A DNA stretch of 64,000 nt, taken from Liolophura sinensis (lineage: Eukaryota > Mollusca > Polyplacophora > Chitonida > Chitonidae). The translations under genes and the position numbers were made by a program. The notes beneath the pieces were generated by a model. It saw only the letters and a program-made list of their open reading frames with translations, was not told the DNA's origin and did no database searches. Within the stretch, counting starts at the first letter, position 1. Each line of letters begins with the position of its first letter. The stretch lies in the NCBI RefSeq assembly GCF_032854445.1, contig NC_088296.1:1800001-1864000 (forward strand), written 5' to 3'. Below are positions 58,876 through 64,000 of the stretch, in pieces.

Positions 58876-58889
58876 TCATTCAGCAGGAA

Positions 58890-59867
58890 GTAAGTCTGAC
58901 ATCGTATTATATTATTTGTTGGTGAATAAAGGAGACCATCACGGCACAATTAGAACGAATGTAGCTCGCGCATCGAGAAAAAAATGCGTTTTCTTCAAAT
59001 TTTGGACAGGTGAAATAAAGGAAAAATGAAGTAAGTGTCGGTAGACAGACCACTTAAATTTCTTTAAAATTTTAATTATTGAATTAAATACGGCCAAAAG
59101 TTTGAAGTTTATTGTGGGCTTTAATATTTTGTTATCAGTTTGATCACAGTGTTTTTTCTCTAAAACATATGATTGAATACAGGAAAACGTAACTCAAAGA
59201 AACCTCAGAAGCACTAGTACTTTTTCCACCGTCGAGTCTATAAATAGTAAAAATAAGCACTAACGTATCTCTTTACTCAGTGCGCCGTTTTGCTGATTTC
59301 GAGGTCTCCACCACGTCGTTACATAAGCCTATCGATTTCATTCAAACGTAAATACTGCCATACTATGGACTATACCGTCACAACAGCAATGTAGCAGCCA
59401 TACCAGTGTGATTCGTCGATCGATGCCATTACATGTCCTACTAAACTAAGCGGCATGTGTTTAAAATGCTTAGGTGAACGTTTTGTCTTGGTGCACAGTG
59501 CCCCGATGAAGTTGACGCAAGCAAAGAAGTTTCATTTCTTTACCTTTGTGTCGATGTGAGTGAATGGTAACATGTAATTCATACCACCAAAAACAGTTGC
59601 CATCTGTCCACCAATAAGACATTTGCAGCTATAAAATATATCGTTTAAGAACACAACCGACAAATGTAAGATATCATTCAATTTTCTTAGAAAACCTTTA
59701 AAACGTTTTTCTGATAAATTAAAATTTGAAACGATATTAGTCTTTACTTCAAGACGCTAAAAACTAAATGTTATGCTCCAACAGATTTGAGAAAATTCAT
59801 CAGTACCAAAAAACCAAACATTTTGACGAAATTTTAAGTGTTGACTGAAGTCAGAATTGACTTCCTT
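58890..59867. other. Unique A+T-rich stretch, no gene seen
   Basis: No repeat or exon recognised. Confidence 0.4.
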
Positions 59868-60297
59868 GAATCGTCCCCAGTTGCTGACATTTAGCATTCA
59901 CAACTGCAATCGTCCCCAGTTGCTGACATTTAGCATTCACAACTGCAATCGTCCCAAGTTGCTGACATTTAGCATTCACAACTGCAATCGTCCCAAAATG
60001 CTGACATTTAGCATTCACAACTGCAATCGTCTCAGGTGCTGCATTTAGCATTCACAACTGCAATTGTCCCAAGTTGTTGACATTTAGCATTCACAACTGC
60101 AATCGTCTCAGGGTGCTACATTTAGCATTCACAACTGCAATTGTCCCAAGTTGTTGACATTTAGCATTCACAACTGCAATCGTCCCAAGTTGCTGACATT
60201 TAGCATTCACAACTGCAATCGTCTCAGGGTGCTGCATTTAGCATTCACAACTGCAATCGTCCCAAGTTGCTGACATTTAGCATTCACAACTGCCATA
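59868..60297 (+). repeat. 39-bp array with a shortened unit variant
   Basis: CGTCCCAAGTTGCTGACATT and TAGCATTCACAACTGCAAT form a 39-bp unit, about 11 copies. A shorter variant (CGTCTCAGGGTGCTGCATTT) is interspersed three times, suggesting mixed higher-order units. Open frames at 59851-60051 and 59857-60048 are artefacts. Confidence 0.93.
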
Positions 60298-60485
60298 GCA
60301 CTGCAAATCACCCACAAAACAATGATAATTACAGTCTTACGACACACTGACAATATATGATCACGTGATGGCCACACAGTCGTCTGGAAGAAAAGCCGTT
60401 TGATTTTACACCACATTTTACACCACATTTTCAACACGTATACTGTCTTCTAGAAAGGGGAACAAAAGTCCTTGTAAACATCCTG
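60298..60485. other. Short spacer with a small tandem repeat
   Basis: TTTTACACCACA is repeated about twice at 60403-60430; otherwise unique. Confidence 0.5.
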
Positions 60486-60626
60486 GCGATGTGAGAGGGT
60501 TTGTCAGCATAACTCTCTGCGTTGAACTGGGAGATGTGCACGGGTTTGTCAGCATAACTGTCTGCCTTGACCGGGAGATGTGCACTGGTTTGTCAACATA
60601 ACTGTCTGTGTTGACCCGGGAGATAT
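60486..60626 (+). repeat. 44-45-bp tandem repeat, three copies
   Basis: GGGAGATGTGCACGGGTTTG, TCAGCATAACTGTCTGC and TTGAC recur; GGTTTGTCA is at 60498, 60543 and 60587. Confidence 0.9.
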
Positions 60627-61138
60627 TTTGGATTTACTTTTCTTTTGAAAAAGTTATCCCGACTTTTTCAGTAATGCATAATTACTATCCACAAATGGAC
60701 TGACATTTTCAAACTAGCTCGTGTGAAATAAACATAATTTACTAATATGTTTTACAGGAATATTATTGGTAAATGCTAGAAATGTGCAGGAAAACAATTG
60801 GAAGCTGCCTTGTCAGGAGTTTACCTTATCTTCACCATTGTTCCTTGACAGGTCACATAAGTTTGTCCTGATCCGTTCCACTTCCTGTACGATAATAGTG
60901 CTGGCTTCATGTTTACAGTGCTGCCTGCATGCTTATAGTGCGCCAGTACCGAGAACATGTGACACTCAACCTGTCATACTCTAACTGAGCCACCCAACTT
61001 ATGACCTACTAACCTACAATGGGAGACGTGACAACTGTCAAAAATGTGTAAGGTACAGGCCTACTCATCAAAAGAAGCATGGTTTGGGTTTGGTGTGAAA
61101 TAATAAATATAATTAAAATGTCAGACAAAGATTACATG
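60627..61138. other. Unique stretch, no gene seen
   Basis: The 72-codon frame at 60766-60984 has no recognised motif. Confidence 0.4.
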
Positions 61139-61376
61139 ACAGTCATCATGCATTTGTCCGTGTAACATATAAGAGGGTAAGTCATCAGGCATTTGTCCGT
61201 GTAACATTTAACAGGGTAAGTCATCAGGCATTTGTCCGTGTAACATATAAGAGGGTAAGACATCAGGCATTTGTCTGTGTAACATATAAGAGGGTAAGTG
61301 ATCAGGCTTTTGCCCGTGTAACATACAAGAGGGTAAGTCATCAGGCATTTGTCCGTGTAACATATAAGAGGATAAA
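61139..61376 (+). repeat. 39-bp array, six copies
   Basis: CATCAGGCATTTGTCCGTGT and AACATATAAGAGGGTAAGT repeat at 61150, 61189 and so on. The minus-strand frame (ICYTDKCLMTYPL repeat) is a period artefact. Confidence 0.94.
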
Positions 61377-61545
61377 TTTTGTCGCGTTTGGTTGATTTAG
61401 CCACAAATAAGTTACTTCGTTATAGAATGAAAGTGTGTCCCATCGGCTGGTTGCACTGCAATTTAGATGTATTTCTGCCATTCGGAAGGCGTGCCAGAAC
61501 AGCAGTCCTTTGGATATTTCGCACTGAAACGAGTCTGTTGCTTAA

Positions 61546-61745
61546 NNNNNNNNNNNNNNNNNNNNNNNNNNNNNNNNNNNNNNNNNNNNNNNNNNNNNNN
61601 NNNNNNNNNNNNNNNNNNNNNNNNNNNNNNNNNNNNNNNNNNNNNNNNNNNNNNNNNNNNNNNNNNNNNNNNNNNNNNNNNNNNNNNNNNNNNNNNNNNN
61701 NNNNNNNNNNNNNNNNNNNNNNNNNNNNNNNNNNNNNNNNNNNNN
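61546..61745. other. Assembly gap, exactly 200 N
   Basis: The block is 200 unknown bases. The round size suggests a placeholder rather than a measured length, so order and distance across it are uncertain. Frames spanning it are meaningless. Confidence 0.98.
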
Positions 61746-62064
61746 ATTTTTATGCATCTGCTTGCGGAATAACTCCGTAGTCGACATTGTTTCAATCGAA
61801 CGATAGCGAGCAGTTTTGTGGGCAAGTGAAGGAAATGGGTCAACTCTAAGTCAACGTCTTAGCGCCAGAAGTTCAGAATTTATCTACAAAACGGAGAATC
61901 AAAAATGATCTAGCGATTGGTCATTGGTCATCCAGCGACAAGTCACCTTCAGACTCAGTACTTGTTTTACCTGGATATATCATTTTATAACCTAAACCAT
62001 CTCTCGTTTCATGCTTACATCCGCTTTTTCCACAGTGTGTTCCTCACGCAATTTTTGTATCCAA
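61746..62064. other. Unique stretch between the gap and the SINE-derived satellite
   Basis: Nothing recognised except that the final bases lead into the first satellite unit. Confidence 0.4.
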
Positions 62065-63171
62065 ATTCTCACGTCGGTTTTCGCCTGACCGTCATACTGT
62101 CCGCCGTATTATAAGTCAAATAACTGCGTCGTAAAACACCACCCAAATAAATCAATCAAATCAAAATTCTCCTGCCGGTTTTCGCCTGACCGTCATACTG
62201 TCCGCCGTGTTATAAGTCAAATAACTGCGTTGTAAAACACCATCCAAATAAATCAATCAAATCAAAATTCTCCTGCCGGTTTTCGCCTGACCGTCATACT
62301 GTCCGTCGTGTTATAAGTCAAATAACTGCGTTGTAAAACACCAGCCAAATAAATCAATCAAATCAAAATTCTCCTGCCGGTTTTCGCCTGACCGTCATAC
62401 TGTCCGCCGTGTTATAAGTCAAATAACTGCGTTGTAAAACACCAGCCAAATAAATCAATCAAATCAAAATTCTCCTGCCGGTTTTCGCCTGACTGTCATA
62501 CTGTCCGCCGTGTTATAAGTCAAATAACTGCGTTGTAAAACACCAGCCAAATAAATCAATCAAATCAAAATTCTCCTGCCGGTTTTCGCCTGACCGTCAT
62601 ACTGTCCGCCGTGTTATAAGTCAAATAACTGCGTTGTAAAACACCAGCCAAATAAATTAATCAAATCAAAATTCTCCTGCCGGTTTTCGCCTGACCGTCA
62701 TACTGTCCGCCGTGTTATAAGTCAAATAACTGCGTTGTAAAACACCAGCCAAATAAATCAATCAAATCAAAATTCTCCTGCCGGTTTTCGCCTGACCGTC
62801 ATACTGTCCGCCGTGTTATAAGTCAAATAACTGCGTTGTAAAACACCAGCCAAATAAATCAATCAAATCAAAATTCTCCTGCCGGTTTCCGCTGACCGTC
62901 ATACTGTCCGCCGTGCTATAAGTCAAATAAGTGCGTCGCGAAACACCATTCAAATAAATCAATCAAATCAAAATTCTGACGCCGGTTTCCGCTGACCGTA
63001 ATGCTGTCCGCCGTGTTATAAGTCAAATAAGTGCGTCGCGAAACACCATCCAAATAAATCAATCAAATCAAAATTCTGACGCCGGTTTCCGCTGAGCGTA
63101 ATACTGTCCGCCGTGCTATAAGTCAAATAAGTGCGTCGTAAAACATCAGCCAAAAAATCAATCAAATCAAA
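62065..63171 (+). repeat. About 101-bp satellite built from the SINE-A 3' end, 11 units
   Basis: Units start at 62065, 62166, 62267, 62368, 62469, 62570, 62671, 62772, 62873, 62973 and 63073. Each contains CCGGTTTTCGCCTGACCGTC, ATACTGTCCGCCGTGTTATA, AGTCAAATAACTGCGTTGTA and AAACACCAGCCAAATAAATC. These align in order to SINE-A blocks GGTTTCCACCCACCATAATG, CTGGCCGCCGTCGTATAAG, TGAAATATTC and GGCGTAAAACACCAATCAAA. The central units are nearly identical; the first and the last three differ (TTCTGACGCCGG). Confidence 0.95.
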
Positions 63172-63296
63172 ATTCTTACATTTTTATAGCTAAGAACTAT
63201 ATATTAAATAATACAAAATATAATATATCAGCGTTAGACAGACTTGACAACCGTATGTTGGACAACCCACATCTCAGTCAATTTAGGTGGTATGTG
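63172..63296. other. Short spacer between two satellites
   Basis: A+T-rich unique sequence of about 125 bases. Confidence 0.5.
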
Positions 63297-64000
63297 AGGA
63301 TTTCGTATACATGCATAGCAGAAACTACAGCTTTCTAAACCTTTGTGGTCTGGAGAGTTACTCCAGCATCATCCAATATCCAACTCCAACATCATCTAAA
63401 TACTGGTAGGAAGAAACTACAGCTTTTTAAAACTTTATTGTCTGGAGGTGCATAGCAGAAACTACAGCTTTTTGAACATTTGTTGTCTGGAGAGTTACTC
63501 CAACACGGTCTAAATACTGGTAGGGAGAAAGTACAGCTTTTTAACCTTTGCTGTCTGTTGAGCTACTCCAACATCATCTAAATATTAGTAGGCAGAAAGT
63601 ACAGCTTTTTAACCTTTGCTGTCTGTTGAGCTACTCCAACATCGCCTAAATACTAGTAGGGAGAAACTACAGCTTTTTGAACATTTGTTGTCTGGAAAGT
63701 TACTCCAACACCGTCTAAATACTGGTAGAGAAAGTACGGCTTTTTATCTTTTTGTTGTTTGGAGAGTTACTCTAATAATGCCTAAAAACTGGTGGCAGAA
63801 AGTACGCCTTTTTCACCTTTGTTGTCTGGAGAGTTACTCCAATATCGCCTTAATACTGCTAAGCAGAAAGTACAGGTTTTTTAACTTTTGTGGTCTGGTG
63901 AGTTACTCCAACATCGCCTAAATACTGGTAGGCAGAAACTACAGCTTTTTTAGCTTTTGTTGTCTGGAGAGTTACTCCAACATCGCCCAAACACTGGTAG
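63297..64000 (+). repeat. 68-bp satellite array, runs off the window edge
   Basis: GAGTTACTCCAACATCGCCT, AAATACTGGTAGGCAGAAAC and TACAGCTTTTTAACCTTTGT with TGTCTGGA repeat about every 68 bases (TTAACCTTTG at 63541 and 63609). About ten units with small indels are visible. The array is cut by the right edge, so its length is unknown. Confidence 0.92.

Noticed and set aside
61379-61843. Open frames across the N block
   Set aside because: They are created by unknown bases translated as X.

Overview
This window looks like non-coding DNA from an animal genome, most likely a mollusc or another lophotrochozoan. The support is eukaryotic in style: degenerate TTAGGG-type repeats, many tRNA-derived SINEs with poly(A) or (AAAT)n tails and target-site duplications, dense minisatellites, microsatellites, homopolymer runs and a 200-base assembly gap. 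I associate the SINE 3' ends (GTACGGCGTAAAACACC and GTACGACGTTAAAC) with molluscan genomes from memory only. I found no convincing protein-coding gene, no bacterial-type operon, no canonical tRNA or rRNA gene, no CRISPR array and no reverse-transcriptase or transposase domain. The longest open frames (512, 310 and 271 codons) lie inside tandem repeats whose period is a multiple of three, so they are repeat artefacts.

Layout. 0-6 kb: telomere-like repeats, then a dispersed element (family C), a SINE-B copy, and four clusters of one related minisatellite (about 33-35 bp subunits, built up into 65 bp and about 106 bp higher-order units). 6-13 kb: a second family C copy, SINE-A fragments, a 39-bp array and a 22-copy 66-bp array. 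13-21 kb: mostly unique sequence with SINE-A fragments and poly-G/poly-C runs. 21-27 kb: 34-bp and 56-bp arrays, a young full-length SINE-A with perfect target-site duplications, a G-quadruplex-prone tract, two neighbouring 27-bp arrays and a truncated SINE-B with duplications. 27-41 kb: mainly unique sequence with SINE-B copies and small arrays. 41.4-41.8 kb: the best candidate gene-regulatory spot. 42-47 kb: SINE-A copies in both orientations. 47.6-49.0 kb: a roughly 30-copy 48-bp array. 50-59 kb: unique sequence, a candidate spliced exon, and a strictly phased 20-bp array carrying 13 TGACGTC sites. 59-64 kb: two 39-bp arrays, the N gap, an 11-copy satellite of about 101 bp derived from the SINE-A tail, and a 68-bp array running off the right edge.

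Interpretation. The window reads as intergenic or long-intron DNA shaped by retroposition and local tandem amplification. Its most interesting content is structural: a SINE tail turned into a satellite, one short subunit building several higher-order arrays, a shared 3' terminal motif on different SINE families, and a phased CRE-like array. By eye, recognised tandem arrays cover about one sixth of the window. All boundaries and copy counts were read by eye.
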